A stretch of DNA of 64,000 nt. Origin: Rallus limicola (taxonomy: Eukaryota > Chordata > Aves > Gruiformes > Rallidae). The notes under the pieces are model-generated. The model searched no databases and had not been told where the DNA came from. It was given only the letters and a program-made list of their open reading frames with translations. Both the position numbers and the translations under genes were made by a program. Below, one piece after another: positions 43,801-58,800 of the stretch. The stretch is taken from NCBI GenBank assembly GCA_022605955.1, contig JAKCOZ010000005.1, positions 868,001 to 932,000 of the forward strand. Reading direction: 5' to 3'. Position 1 is the stretch's first letter; every line of letters begins with the position of its first letter.

Positions 43801-46800
43801 AACCTGGTGCTTCTTGTTCTCCCAGCTCATGGTTAGGGGCCTGTAAGTGATCTTGTAGGGCTTGTTTTGTTGATTGCCTTCTAGATGGAAAACTTCAGGG
43901 CCCTTCCAGTGTTCCCCTTCCAGGATGGGCCGCACGGTGCAGGCCTCGTTGCTCGGGTTGGACAGGAGGAGGGTCTGGCTGTGCTCCTCACGCACATTGC
44001 ACTTGAAAGTCAGTGTCTGAAACAGAGGGACACAGAAGCTGCTTGGTGGGACCCAGGAACCCCTTCCACTCATCTTGGACTCCTGACGAGCTCTATGCCA
44101 GCCCCTGGAGCATGGGGAGTCGCTTTGCCTGTCAGATCACAGCTTTTGGAGTAAATCAAGTTGTTTGTTCTTAAAGAAAGGAGAGGAACAAGTCTTGGCC
44201 GTGCTGGGTGAAGTGGCCTCTGCTGCATCCCAAGGAGGGGACAAAGAAGACAGGGAGTCCCGGCAGGAAAATCCCCTCTGCAAGGACAAGCCCTGTGGCC
44301 GCACGGGCTGTGCGGCCCATGGGCATCCTGAAGAGCAGCTCTAGGCTGTGACCCCTTCCCTGGGGAGCCTGTGCCAGTGGTACAGCTTCATGCTGTTCCC
44401 TCAGGTTCTGTCCCTGGTCCCCAAAGAGAGATCAGCGCCTGCCCCTTGGCTGGAAGCCATAATTTGGGAGCAAGAGGCAGCTGCGTCCTCCTGCAGCGTC
44501 CCCAAGGGCCAGGAGCCCAGCACGCTGCATCCCTGTGCCCCAGGAGCTGGGTGCAGATTTTCTTCCCACTCCTAACACTATGGTTTAGCTGGGGTCTCTT
44601 AGAAGAGCCCCTCAGGGTGTCCTCGAGGTGCTCGCTGAAGAAGCGGTGCCTTTAACAGGAGAGGGAAAGCAGTTTCAGGGCTCAGAAACATTGGGAATCC
44701 CATCTAGCAGATTCCTCTGCTCTGGGATACCGAGGCATGGCAACAGGAAGGAGGAAGCAGCCTCCAGTCCTTGACCTGGGAGAGATGTGGTGCAAAGCGT
44801 GGGGGGTAAGGTGGGGATCCATGCCGATTCTGCTCGGGTTACCTCTCTGATCACAGGGGTCTCCACGCAGCATCCTGCCAGCGTAAGCCGGAGCGGCTGA
44901 CTGCCCTGGATGAAGCACTGCAGCCCCTCGTACTGGAAAGCAGGGCTCAGCTTCGAGGGGTGGAAGGTCACAACGAAGGGGACGTCCATGCCAGGGGTGA
45001 TATAACCCTCTGTGGGGCTGATGGAGAAATCTGGCTTGAAGCTCTCAACGTCCCACTTGAACCTGGCCAAGGAAAGCACAAGGATCGGAGGAAAGGATTA
45101 GGAATGGGGGGTGGAGGGGCTGTAAAGACAGCGTGCTGGTTCCGAGCTTCTTGTGGGCTTTTCCATGGGATCTGAAGCACGGTGCTGAGACACCTGGCAA
45201 CAAGGCTTCGGGCTAGGCAGGACTCAGCTGCACCCAGCCACAAACAAGCATTTGGTGGTATCCCTTACTAACTGCCTTGGCTCCAGGACCCTTCCTGGGA
45301 TGGAAGAGCACAAGGGAACTATCCGGGCAAGCTACGGCCCCATCCAACCCTCGCCCGAGCTCCCAGCCCTCAGAGACCACAGAGTTTTGCATTACTTGAC
45401 TCCGATGTCGCCTGTGTTCTGCATGACAATGCGCTGGGACGTGTAGCTCTGCTGCACCACCGCGTTGAAGCTGAGGTAGTCCTGGTTCAAGCTCACATGG
45501 ATGCCCTGGCAGGAGCCCCGCAGCATGAAGAGGGAGCGCACCATGCCGTTGTATTCCATCATCACTTCTTCGGTGAATGGCTGGATGCGGCACTTTGGGG
45601 AGAAGGTCACCTCCACTTTATAGATATCTCCTCTGGGTCTCATGCTTTGTTCATTGATGGTCTTCAAGCAGATAACCTACCCAAAGAAATGAGTGGAGAC
45701 TAGTTCATTTGGCGACTGAGCTGTGAACCCTCCACAGAGTCTTCCAGTCCCGCTCTGTCCCCATCAGCATCACCCCAACCCCACTCACTCCCAAGTACGT
45801 ACCCCTAGATACCAAAGGTATTCCCCGTGCCGTGTCTGTCTGGCTGTGGTGAGCTGGACTATGTCTCCCCAAGCAGTCTCACCTGAGCTCCAAGAGAGCT
45901 GCTGACTCTCGGTCCTTAAAGATTACCTTTCCATATCTAACCTATGTGGCCACAGCCTAAGGAGCAAGACGGGTGAGAAGAATTGTCCCTTCTCCTCACT
46001 TTGGGCTGCTAAGGGGCTCCTGACTCCTCGCTCAGATGAGGCATGTGCACCCCAATTATCGGAAGGCAGAGCAGTCCCGGCAGGGAGGACTGGACAGCAC
46101 GCAGTTTTAATTAGCTGTGCTAATTGGGTACCAGCTCCCACCCACAGCATCTCACAGCTACCTGCAGGCACCCCGCAGGGAGAACACCAAAGCGTTCTCC
46201 CTCGAAGGAAAGGACCTTACCCCAGCCTCCTGCAGCTCTGGCTTGCTGGGCCTGAATCTGAGCTTGAAAGCCAGAGGAATAGTGCTCCTGTTTGCTATGG
46301 TGACAGTCTTCTTCACCGTCTGGCCAATGGAGAGGGCTCCCAGCTCTACCACCTTTCCTCGTGGTTCCACAACCTCAACCTGAGGCAGGAAGGATGAATA
46401 GAAAGTGAAAAGGAAGAAGGAGCAAAGGTTTTACCACCACCCTCGCAACAGAAAACCAAACCATGGTAGGCTGGGGGAGAGACACGATGGAAACAGGACA
46501 AAAAGCCAGGCAGGCTGGCTGCCACGTGGGTTTCCAGGGCTTGGGCTTCACCTCACCTTAATTTTCGTGCCCCTTCCTCGCACCTCAACAGTCTGGCGGC
46601 AAAGACCATTGATCTCAAAAGGGATGAGCTCGTGGTAAGAAGTGACCCCTTGGGGACAGAAAGTGACGGGCACCTCCACTGTCCCTCCCGGGCGGAGGAC
46701 GAACCCTGGGAAGTCCACCTTCAGGTGTGCGGTGTTGGTGAACAAGCAGTTCAATCTGGTGGAAAGCACGGCAAAGAGGTGTCACAAGACTGTGTGTGCT

Positions 46801-49800
46801 CGGTTGACATTGTCAAGGCTACTCAGGGCTTTCCCGTCTCCTCTCCCTACCTCACATCCTTGGTTGCCTTGTTTGTGATGACAAAGGTCTGCTGGGCCGG
46901 TGGCATCCCGGCGTGGTAGATGAAGCAGGTTCCAAAGTCGAGCTTTTTGGTGGAGAAGTGGACAGTGGGCACCAGCACAGTGGCACGGAACATGCAGGTG
47001 AACGTGGGCCCCCTGCCGATCTGGTGAGGGGAAAATGAGCGTGAGCCAGTTGAAGAGGTGGGAATGACACCAGAGATGGCTGAGGAAGAGGACGGGGCAG
47101 TGAAAGAAGGAAAAGGAGGTGCCAAAGGACCCCAGAATGGAAATGGAAGATGGAAGGCTTGGGCTGAAGGGATTTAGGGGTCCCAGCCCTGCTCTGCACA
47201 GCTGTGTGCTGGCAAGACCTTGCTGAGTTGCGGGACCAGGCAAAGACAAACATCTCCATCTCCATGTACACCTGAGGCCCCTGCAAATTCGGGGCAGAGA
47301 GGGGCTGGGGGATGTGTCCTGCCAGGACAGCACTTCCCAAAGCGGAAAATGTTCCACTCGGAAACTGCCCGGCTCTGCTGCAGCAGCAGGAGCCTCTAGG
47401 CCTCCATCAGCCTCTGCAACCATAGAGCTCATCCCGGCACAGAGCTCCTCCTGCCCAGCTGCCACATAGGGAAGGCAAAGGTCCCAGGTTCAACGCTGAT
47501 GCCTCACCTGCAGTATCAGCTTCACATCCTTTAGAGAGCACATCTTCCGCGGGTGAAAAGCCAGCTGGGTCTGTACCTCCCCCTCCGCCTGCACAGTGCC
47601 CGTCCGAGGGGCGATGGTGAGGACCTGTTTACAGTCTGTGGCACCACTCAGCTCCCACGAGAAGGTGAAGTCGAACTTGCTGTTATTGCAGATGGTGAAG
47701 ATGCGGCTGATGTTCTCGTTTAGATGGACCTGTGGGGACAGGGCGGTGAGGACCAGTGGTTGGTGCAGATGCAAAGCATCACCTGGGCCAGTAAACTCCC
47801 CTTCCCAATGAGCTCCGATACCTTCCGCATTCAGCCAATGACCTGCGTGAAAGATGGATCGTCTTCCCTCCAGAGACCCATGAAAGAAGAAAAAACCCCA
47901 CCACCCCACCCCTGCTTGTTCATGTGTAACTGCAAAGCTCCCGGTTAAGGCCCCATCTCACAGGGGTTTCGTGGGGCAAAGGCCTCAGGGAGCTTCTCAC
48001 CTCCTTGAAATCAATGACGTTGACCTCCCGTGTGCTGAGCTCAGTGGCGCAGCCGTCGCTGTCCTCGCACCTCACAGACACGTTCACGCGATAGCCGGTG
48101 ACCTTGATATTCAAGGAGAGGGGCTGGATCTTCCTCTTGACATTGCACTTGAGGTTGTAGACCACCTCTCCTTCTAGCTTCGGTGCCAAAGAGACTGTGA
48201 TGGGAAGCCTGGAGAGAGAAGACCCTTTTATTGCTGTTTGCTCTCTCTCGGCTTTCTCAGCCCCACGTTTCCTGCCCTATGAGAGAACAGCTGTGGAGGG
48301 ACCGGAAGCCTGGGAGAAAACAGGGACAGCTCTCTGTCCTTCCAGTGCTGGTGAGAACCTTTTGGGGCACCACGATCCCATGCAGTGAGAGGGCAGAGGA
48401 TATGACGACAGGGCAGCAAGCCCCGAGGTAACACTGACCTCACTGCTCACAGGGCAGGCTCGGATTGAAGCTCCCGTCCCACACACAAAGGAGCCCACTC
48501 CCAGAGATGCCTCATCTCTCCCATCTGGGGGAATATCACCTCTCCGAGGAGGAATCATCCACCTCTCATGACAGCAATACAACAACATGGGTGCCACCAA
48601 ACTGCCTCAGTGTAATTATTATGGGTGATTTCAATGTAATTCCCAGGAATGTGATCAAAAGCTACCCAACTAGAGAGACTTAAGGACCTATTGCTCCTCC
48701 AGGGAGCCCCAGGAGCCAAAGCAGGGTGCTCCCTCACCCTGCACCCAGCGACAAACCAAAGGTCAGCATCCTGTGATCCACAGCAAAGCTGCCTGAAGCT
48801 AACACATCCCCTTACACCCAGCACGAGGACACCCACACTGGCTCCGCTGATGACCTGGTGAGTGACCAGTTACACCACTTGAACATCACGCCGGAGCGCA
48901 AGTCATGGCCGCAGTTTCCAAGGATAAAAGAACCCCAAACCCTGTTTCTCTCTTGGATGGGCGATCCCGGAAAACACAGCCATTCATGGAAGCCACCAGC
49001 ACAGGCTGAATCGCTGCCTGCAGCGCTGCTCCTGTGCTCCACCGCTCTCAGCGGCTCTGCACAGCCCAGGCGCGGGGGCTCTGTCGCTAAAAGAATGCGG
49101 GGAAGAGAGGGGACCTTGCATGCACAAGGCTGCTGGCTCTGGGATTTACATCATCCCCCAACCGAGCTGTGGTAGAAGACCCAAGGACTGAATTTCCCCG
49201 GGAAGGGGGCCTAGGGGACCCTGACACAACCACTTCATGGAGAAACCTGCAGTTTCACGGTGTCCCCCTTGGAAGGAACAAAAGGGGCAGAGGTGTGCTA
49301 TCACCAAGAGCGACTGCGGGGGGAACGAGCCTCAAAACCGCTCTGACAGCACAACAGGGGGATCTGGCCAGTGAGCCGTGTTACCTTGAAAGGGGAGCGA
49401 TGGAGCCTTCCAGGGGCTTTATTTTCACAGAGGTCTTGCCTCCCTCTGAGAGGAGAGAGCTTTCTCTGAAAGCGAAGCTGAAGGCTTCCTTCTCACTGTT
49501 GATCATGTAGATAGTCTGGTGTACCTCATGCCCTGGGGAGGACAAAGCGACCGCTGAAAATCTCCGGTTCCTCTGTCCCGTTCCATCACACCAGCACCAA
49601 GCCCAGCAGTTCCCTGCTGCACTGCCCACAGCACTGCACGCTCGTGATGCCAATGTGGAAATGTCCTTCTGACCCTCCCGGGCTCCCCACATCGTCCCCA
49701 AACAACCCTGCCCCTGACACACGCCTTCCTCCCTTCCTTTTCCTTGCACACTTGGGTGCCAGAAGCTGGATGCTCCCCTCACATGAGCCCCTTTCCCAGC

Positions 49801-52800
49801 TTCCTCGTGGAAGCCGGCTGGAATAACGGGACTGCTGGGCCCCTGGAGGGGTTCGTGTCCGAGCGTCAGAGGTGTAACCGTGGTGCTCACCAATTAACAG
49901 GGAAGGGAAGTTCAGGTGGGCTCTGTCCAGGTTCACCAATGGGTCGGTGGCATTGCCCACCAACAGGAATGGGACCGAAAAGCTCTGCTCAGGGATAGTA
50001 AAGAGCCAGAAGGATCTGGTGATGCCCAGGCGCCGTGGAATGAACTCAAACGTGACCTGGGAGAGAAAGAGGGAAATGAAGGAGAGCTGCTGCACTGGGC
50101 AGGGTAAGAGGAGCGGGATGCAGGCTGTGCCCGCTGGAAGCCGCCAGCTCGGAGAAGCCCATGTGCTGCTTGCACCCCAAAGTGTGGCAGACGAGGGCAG
50201 CGTGGGAACACGTTTGTCTGACGGCTCATTTGGTCTCTCCATGGCTTTGGCTAAAGCTCCCGGTGAGGTGGGACACCCCGTAAGCGTAGACGCAGCTGGC
50301 ATCACACTGGCACACATCTGTACGGGACCCACCCGCGTCGTCCTTCTGCACCTACCTCTCCTTTCTTCCCTGGCTGGATGTGACCTCTCTCCGTGAGGCA
50401 GGAGAAAGACACCTGTTCTGGTGGCCCTGCAGGGTCCTGGCAAGTCCACTGGAAGGAATACGCAGAACTGGTCGGGTTCATGGCCGTGATGGTCCTGGGC
50501 ACACAAAGCAAAAAAGACTGATGAGGTGCTGGGTGGTTAACGACGCCGTGCCGTAACGGACATCAGGCGCTGCCAGTCCTGGACACCATCTGGAAGGAGT
50601 TACTTGGTGCAGGGGCACGATGCTGGGAGCATGAACATTTCTCCTGCTTTTCAGGTGCTTCATCTAGAAACATTTCACCTGTCTTGTTTCCCAGGTGGCT
50701 ATAGATTAGTGGGTGTCAATGAAGAAATTAGCAGGGAGACACTCTGAAGGTGGTAAGACCCTGATACAGGTTGCCCAGAGAGGTGGTGGAGGCCCCATCC
50801 CTGGACACATTCAAGGTCAGGACAGATGAAGCTCTGAGCAACCTGGTCTAGTTAGAGGTGGCCCAGCTCACTGAAGGGGGCAGATGGCCTTCAGAGGTCC
50901 CTGCACACCCAATGCAGTCCGGGATGCAATGGCCAAACTCTTGCATGACAGCATGGCAAGATGAAGGCAAAATGGTAAAGAGAAGCCCAGCAAGGCTCCT
51001 TCAGAAGACGGTACCAAGCAGACCGCTGGCCAAGCGCCAGCAGATCACAGGCAAGGTACAGATGTGCCTCAGGGTTTGGAAGAGCCTCTGGCTAAGGGAG
51101 AGTGACCAGGAGACCACCAGCAGAAGTCATGCCCACACCTACCTTCTGTTCCTGCTGCCCAGTCCCACTGCCATGATCTCAATCACTTTCCTGTTGAGAT
51201 CCAGCTCTGGCTCCTCTGGTCCCTGCAACTCCGGGTCGCGTCTCTTTGCCGTGAGGTAGCCAGAGTCTTCCAGCTCAAAGTGGCAGCTGGGCATGAGGCT
51301 TCTCCCCTTCACAGCCACCTCTGGGCTCTTCTGATCCGGTTTCAGGTTAGGAATCCTAGGAAGAAAGGAACTGCTGGTGGCCAGGCTAGCCAGTGGTGGC
51401 CAGGCTAGCCAGTGACCTGTCTCTCCCCCTTTCTGGATCTCTTGTTCCAGATTTGGCAACCCTCCTGGAGCTTAATATTTCATACAACATCTTTCCCCCC
51501 TGTCTCCATACCTCCCTCTACCAAGGCTGGATGCTCATCTTGCTTTTCTCCTGTACATGGGCTGTTTCTCTGCCTCGCTGGGGCTGGCTGCTGCCAGATC
51601 TGCACTCCCACTCACCCTGATCCGAGGTATAACCACGACTACAGAAGCAAGCAAAGCCTGGACGTCTCCTACCTGCAGAGCATACGGCTCTCAAAGTCCC
51701 CCACGTACGACGGGGAGAACTTCATCTGGAAATGCTGCTCCTGGCCAGCAAGGATGGTGCCGCTGTTGGGCTCAATGGAGAACGGCAGGGTGCGGGCACG
51801 GGCGGTGTTCAGAGACCAGCTCAAGGAAGAAGAGACCTGCTCCACAGTGTGGTCCAGCTGGCTCGAATGGCTGGACTGCAGCTTCACAGAGGTACCAGAA
51901 GCAGAGACGAAATCCCCTGTGGTAAGGAAGGGGTTATATAGCAGGACGTCTGTGAAGGAAAAAACCCTTCCAGCAGCTCTGCCTCCTGGTGCAGGCAGGC
52001 AGGAGGGAGCTGGGATGCATTTGGAGCATCTCTAGCCAGGGGCTTTCATCAGGAGGACTCCCCGTGAAGAGCAGGGAGAGCGGCCAGTTGGCTTTTTGCT
52101 TCTAGGCTACGGCTTCATTCCCAAAAAGTCCTGGGGGACCTGTGTGAAAGCGAGAGCTGGGGGCCCCGACAACTGCCTGGAGCGCACCACACCGCTGAGC
52201 ATCGCACCGTAACGGCACTGGGGTGACAGATGGGGGTTCAATGGGGCCAGGACTACACTGGCTCCATCTCCATGGCCGGGTCACTAGAGGCAAACCTCTC
52301 CCGCAGAGTGGTTCCTGGCCAGCATTCGTTCCCAAACCAGACCCAGCAGCCAACCGGAGACACAGCTGTGTTAAGGCACTTGGGAAGGTTTCTGGGTGCT
52401 GGTTTGGGTGCAGTGGCCGTGGGGGACAGTGCTGCTCCGTCCTTCACACCCTTTCCTTCCTTCCTTCCTTCTCTCTGCCAGGCTTTCCCAACCCACAGCC
52501 AGACAGCTTGGCACAGCCCAGCCCAGTTTCAGCAGAAGCGTGCCAGTGGCGGGGAAGAGCCAGCACCACGGGAGGGAGGTGGGCATGTTCCCAGCACCGA
52601 GGCCGGCGCCGGGCTCCCAGCCAGATGGGCTGCTTGCACTGGGAAGTGCTGGAGCTGGCAGCTCTCCTCTCTCAGCCCAGTCTCCCCACTGCTCCCAAGG
52701 AGACCGCGCACTCTGACATCATCCCTGGGGGTTAACGAGTCACTGCTGCGCCATCGAGCTCCACGGCTGCTGCGAGCAGGGTCCTTGCCTGCACCAAACG

Positions 52801-55800
52801 CTCTCCTGCCCGAGCCAGGAGGGTTCGTTTTAGATGGTGACTTTTGGGAGTTGTGCCCAGATCGTGCCTTTAGGTCAGCTAACTCACTTGTCACACCTCA
52901 GCTTTCCCAGCAAGAGGGGCCCTGACACCCCCTTCCCAGTCTGGACCCATGGCGCGGCTCTCCCCGAGCCACGCTCAGCTCCCATGCAGAGCGCATGCGT
53001 CAGAGCCAGCACTGCAGGGTCTGAAATGCAGGGGGTAGGGGCAAGGAGAAGGAAGACACTGATAAAAGTGGATGACTGGATAGGGATGGAAAAGCAATTC
53101 CTGTTTGGGGGTAGTGCATCTTCTCCCCAAGCCCTTAGCTACCCACTGAGACAAACTGGCACCCCCAGACAGCCCCTTACCGTCCAGACTGGGCGGGAGC
53201 TGCTCCATGGTGCTGGTGGTACAGCTCGCTTCACTTTCAACCTCCACAGCCTCCAGCCAGCTATATTCCAGGGCCACATTCCCTGTGTTGGACAGCTGGA
53301 AACTGAGAAGCAAGGAGGAGGAAAGGAAAAAGCCCAATAAATACCAAGGGAGTCAAGAAGTGACATGGTTCATGGGCTCCTGGCAGCTCTTTCTTTAGCC
53401 TGAGGAGCATCTTCTTCCCCAGACAGCTCACGGCCCTGGTGTGCCCCAAGAGAAAGTATTCCAAAGTTTGGAAGTTAAAGAGACAAGGGCAGATGTGGTA
53501 CCCCAGAGGCTTAATCCAAGGGGCTTCTTAGATTAAGGTCTTGGATTAAGGATCTCAGGTCTCAGCCTCACACTATCTTGGTTGCAAATTCATCCTGGAG
53601 CGAATGAGGACAGGAGACACGCAAGGAAAGCAAAACCATGGCTGCTCCTGGCAGAAAGGCACACCAGAACTGAACTTCGCCTGGCACATCTGGGCAGGAC
53701 GGCAGCCACCATCTCCTGCTTGGCTTTGCGTGCAGGTAGACGGGCTCCAGCACCCAGCCAGGGCTTGGGAAGGGTGAAACCATAGAGGGTTTGTTTAAAA
53801 GGATGAAGAGCAGCTGAGACTGAACATAAAGCAGGTGGAGGAACTCACGCGAACGTCCTCGTCTGGAAGAGCAAGGTCTCCTCGAACTCAATCCTGTCCG
53901 TATCCATCTTGAACTGGGCATAGTCAGCGACTGCGCTGAGGCGAAGCTCCACCTCACGGCTGCTCTTCTCCAGGACAGTGTGAGCTGGTTCTGGGTCCAT
54001 CTCGATCACCTCCAAGGAGAGAGGAGAATCACTGAGCAGAGCCCGGAAGGCCAGACCGAGCCAAACCAACCCGTACAGGGGCTAGGACACACCGGCCCCA
54101 TTTCCTTCCCCGGAAAGGTGACAAAGAAAGGTGACCTTTCTGCTCTACTCTCTGTTTCTACCTCCTGATCCAAGCAATCACCACTGTGACCACGAATACA
54201 CCCACGGGGACAACGACTGGGTATCAGTCCCTGTGCTTCAACCCTGTAGAGCATCTGACCCTTCTCCTGGCCCTCTGTAAATGCAGCAGACCTCTAACTC
54301 GGGATTTAATTCTCCTGCTGGAGCTCTGTGGGTGGAGAATCTTGCAAATGAGCACATGTAGAAAGCACCTCTTTCTTTCCAGGTGTTTCATGTAGGGCAA
54401 CAGCAGGGGACTGCTGCTTCCAGATATCTCACGTAGGGCTGGAGACTGGCATTTTGGGGGACGGAACAAAGTCACTGGGGGAAGTCTCTGAGCGCTGATG
54501 CTCTGATGGGGAAGCAGTTTGGATTACAGGTCTAGCAATGGTTGAGAAACTAGGGAAGAACCATTGACCATGAGAGGTGCCTTTGGCAGCAATGAGAGCA
54601 AAAGGAGGAGCTTCTGGACTCCCGCACAATGGCCACACAGTGCCTCCATAACGAGATAGCCCCACGACACAGAGACCACAACCAACACGTCTGGTGTCAG
54701 CGCAGAGCTCAGAGCTCACCCACACATAGTGCTACTGCTGCTCCCCACGTCTCACACGAGCTGGAGAGCACGGCGTTTAACTCCTCCTTGGGAAATAAGG
54801 AGAGATGTAACCACCGTGATGTATAGGATGCGACCTCCCTTTCAACACGGGCCGCAAGGCTTCAGCATCCACCTCTCCCCCACACCGCGGCTCCTGGTCA
54901 ACCTCACGGATGGATTAAATGTCAGGAGGAGGCGGGAGCCCCTCGGCCAGCAGAGATGTCGCTCTGGCCCCATCAGCAGCTCTCGTTACACAAGTGTTCC
55001 TTGCTTCTGCATTTGTGCTTCCTACCTTCTTCTTGAGAGGCCACGTGGCTCCCGGGGCCTCCCTGGCATCCACCCACTTGATGGTGCGCAGGCGGTCGTC
55101 CCAGTCGGGAACGTGCTCCGGCGGCAGCTGGAAGGCGATGCTCGCCACCGTGCACTTCACAGGGTGCTTTCTGAAGGCCACCGCCACGTCCGATTTCAAG
55201 GTGACTGTGATGTCCTTCGCGCAGCCGGCATGGAGGTGTCCCACCTAGGAAGAACCAGAGAGCAGATGGAACTCCAATTCCTGGCCAGGGCGGCACTGCC
55301 AGTGAAGGGAGCGATGTGGTGAGCAGCCACGCCGGGAATCTCCATCTTCCTGAGCTTTTCTCCGAGGGCTGATAAAGCCCAGGAGATGCCACCTCCCGTA
55401 ACACGGAGCCTTTGCTGCAGGACCGAGAGCCCGGCCCCAGCAAAGCCAGGGATGAGGGATGGAAACGCCTGCATGAAGCAAAGCTCCCATGCGGAGTCAT
55501 TTGGGATTGCTCCTACATGGCAGCGACGTGGGTTCCTGCTGAGAGGGGAGCTCCCAGGAACGTGCTGGGCAGGGCCCTGCAGTGGGGAGAGGCAGAGCCA
55601 CCCGAGCTCACCTGGGGGGAGAAGTGAAAGGGGGGTTCTGCCAGCCACTCAAACCGCATCGCCTCCACCTTGCTGCGGTTGGTGATGGTGAAGGTCACGG
55701 AGTAGGGGGTCCCAATGTGACACTCCCCAAACTGTATGTGCTCCACTCTGACAGCTGTTAAGAACAAGAGGAAAGGATCTCAGCACGTGGTAAGGTCCAT

Positions 55801-58800
55801 CCACCCCTCTTACACACACAGACGCACGTGTCCAGCCCCTCTCCTCGCCCCAAGCCTTCCTCCCTCTGGGAGATGCTGTTCCCCACACTACCACTCCCAG
55901 AGATACACCCCACCGTGTCCCTTGGCCTGTGGTGACATGCAGAGGGACGTACACAGCGGGCACGCTCACAGAACCCTGCGTTCGGTGGGCGACAGCACAG
56001 ACCTCGTTATATAGAGGCCACAAATTACCACATGTGGTCCTCCTCACCTCCACAGCACCACACAGGCCAGCAGACCGCCTTTTTGGGATACTCAGTGGAA
56101 CATTGGTATCTCTGACCCTTCCTTGCCAGCCCATAAGCTCCTCCCCAGACAGAGGATGCCCCCTTGCCTTCCCAATCGTGGCTGCTCTGCAGACTACAAA
56201 AGGCAGCAGGATCTGTGCGCAAAGCCCACAGCGCCCCTGCCCCGGCACAGGGTGAGCAGTACCACGCTTCCCTGTTCCTTGCTCTGGGCTTGGCAGCCTC
56301 TCCTCCCTTACCCTCAATCACATCTTCCTCCAGATCACCCTTAGTGTCCTCCTCCGTGCTGTCTGCTGCGAGTCCGTGGATGTTATCTAGAGTGAAGTCA
56401 TCCTCGTAGCCTTCACCCACCAGCTGAATGTCAGTTTCTTCATAGGGGTTGTCCACCATAGACATGTGGATCTTTGCTTCCACATGTTGGGCCCGGTTGG
56501 GTTTGAAGAGCACGTCAAACTCTGCTAATTCCTTGTGATGCAGGACCAGGGAAGCGGTGTGGGGCTTCCTCTCTACACAGCGATGGAAGCCAGAGATAAG
56601 TCAAACAGCTCCACAGAGAAAACCTTTCCATGGGGTCCCAGATGCTTAGCAGGGCGAATCCAGCTGCCTCTAAGCACCGGTTCTCCCACCAGTGGTTCCA
56701 GACCCTCTTCCTACATTCATACCACCATGTACACCACTCCTTAAGTATCTTAACCTCAGGTGAACACCCATCTCTCTCTCAACCTGCACCCAGCCAGCCC
56801 CTGCCATAGTAAAGCTGAGTTAAGGAGCAGGTTTGGCTTCTGCTGGCTGGCTGCAGGTTCAAGGGCTGTCTCTGGTCAGGGTGGGAACTCCCCACTCCTA
56901 GCAAAGACCTTCAGACAGTCCACTCACGTGCTGACAGCGCCCCACAACTCAACCCACCATGTCCAGAAGAAGGGAAGAACTTCCTACAATTTGCTAGGAG
57001 GAAACCTTGCAAAGACTCAATGTGTAAAACTGGGTGTACAGAGAGCCCTGGGAACCAAACTATCAACATCTGCCTGCTGCTGGGCCATGCCAAGAGCCAG
57101 ACAGACATTTTCCCTGTGCAGACGACCACACTTCACTGCTAACGAATTTACCTTCTCCGTGAGAGTCCTGCACGCCTGCGGCTGGGTAGATGCACTGTGT
57201 GGTGGGTTTGGCTTTCAAGGAGAAAACTCCTTCTTCGTCCAAGAGGTCTATCATCAGCTGAGGGAAGGGAACACAGAGCATGACCACACTGGTGTGGGTA
57301 CAGGGCGGTCCAGCAGGTCAATGCTGTCCTGCTGCTGCCGCCTCGGCCCACTTCAAACACAGCTCAGCACAAAGCTTCAGTACAACTGGAAACCCCAAAA
57401 GCATTCGGAGGCGTCAGGACACCAAACAGGACAGGAAATACTACGAGTAAGGAGCAGGATGTAATTTGACTGTAAGGAGGAACTCTTTCCCTGGGAGGGT
57501 GAGGAAGCCCTGGGACAGGCTGCCCAGAGAGGCTGTGCAGTCTCCTTCTCTGGAGACATTCAAACTCCACCTGGATGCGTTCCTGTGGGATTTACTCTGG
57601 GTGACTCTCTTCTGGCAGGGGGTGGGACTAGATGAGCTTTTGAGGCCCCTTCCAACTCCTAATACTCTGGGATTCTGTGAAACTACAACCAAGTTTAATT
57701 ACAAGGCAGTGAAATGCCATCCAATGAATCTGCCGTGACCGGGACATGGCATGTTCCATGGAGAACCAAAGCCTGAGAAGAGAGATGTGGAAATTCCAAC
57801 CCTTGTGCTGCACATAACTGCAAAGGACAGACCGGCCAGAAAGCCCCATCTCCAGGAGGAACACCCTTCCTGGGAAGCATGAGGCGGTGATGTGCTACAA
57901 AAGAGTCTGAGACCTGTTTCCCTCTGCGCAGTTCACCGAGGTGGAGAGTGGACAGAGAGTGCCCAGCCCAAAACCTGAGGGTGGGCTGAGGCCAGACACA
58001 GCAGCTGTGGTTGCAAGGGAGGCGCAGACGAAGCCGAAAAGCATCTTTGAGAGTGTCAGAGGGGTCACTGTCCTGCAACGGAGGGACACTGAGCACAAGG
58101 GAAAGGTGTCCTTTGGTGTTTGCTGGGACCTCTCCTCAGTGGGATGAGACCAGAGCATTCCCCGAGCGGGCCCTCACCTGCACGGGGACGATGCCGTCGT
58201 TACGAAGGACCAGAGGGAGTTTTTCCGAGTCACCCAGCAACAGCTTCTTGAAGAGGAGCAGGGGGTTCCCTCTCCTGTTGTGAAGGACCGGGCGCAGGAC
58301 CGTCACCCGAGGCAGATTCCCATCTCCGCTGATCTCGAAGGTCAGGCTCTGTGCTTTAGCTGCCGCAGGGCTGCAGGAGAGGCAGAGGAGACATCATGAC
58401 GCTTGGTACCAACCCCTTTCCCACTGCCCTGGCTGCTGCTCCCGTACCCCAGGACACGGGTTCCACCTCATCTCAGTCCGATGAGGGCCACTCACAAGAG
58501 CAATCTGCTCTCAAGAGCTGAAGCCCTCTGGAATAAGAGCTAAAAAAGTCGTTTCCCTCCATGGAATCAGGCGGTACAGCAGGTAAATAACGAGGACACA
58601 GACAAGGCACGGCAGCTCCCTGGCTGCAGTGACATGAGAGACGCACAAAAGGCACCTGAGTAGTATCAAAGCAAGAAGGGAGGAGTAAATAATGTGTCAG
58701 GAAAGGATATTGCCAAGGCCACAAGAGCAGGAATTGCTCAATGGGGCAGAAAGCTGAGTTAACCTGTCCCACCTCAAGCAGTCCAAGGGGTTTGAGAAGA

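Noticed and set aside
52230..52925. 231-codon plus-strand open frame antisense to HYDIN
   Set aside because: It falls in a large HYDIN intron, is low-complexity in places, and has no family signature or splice evidence.
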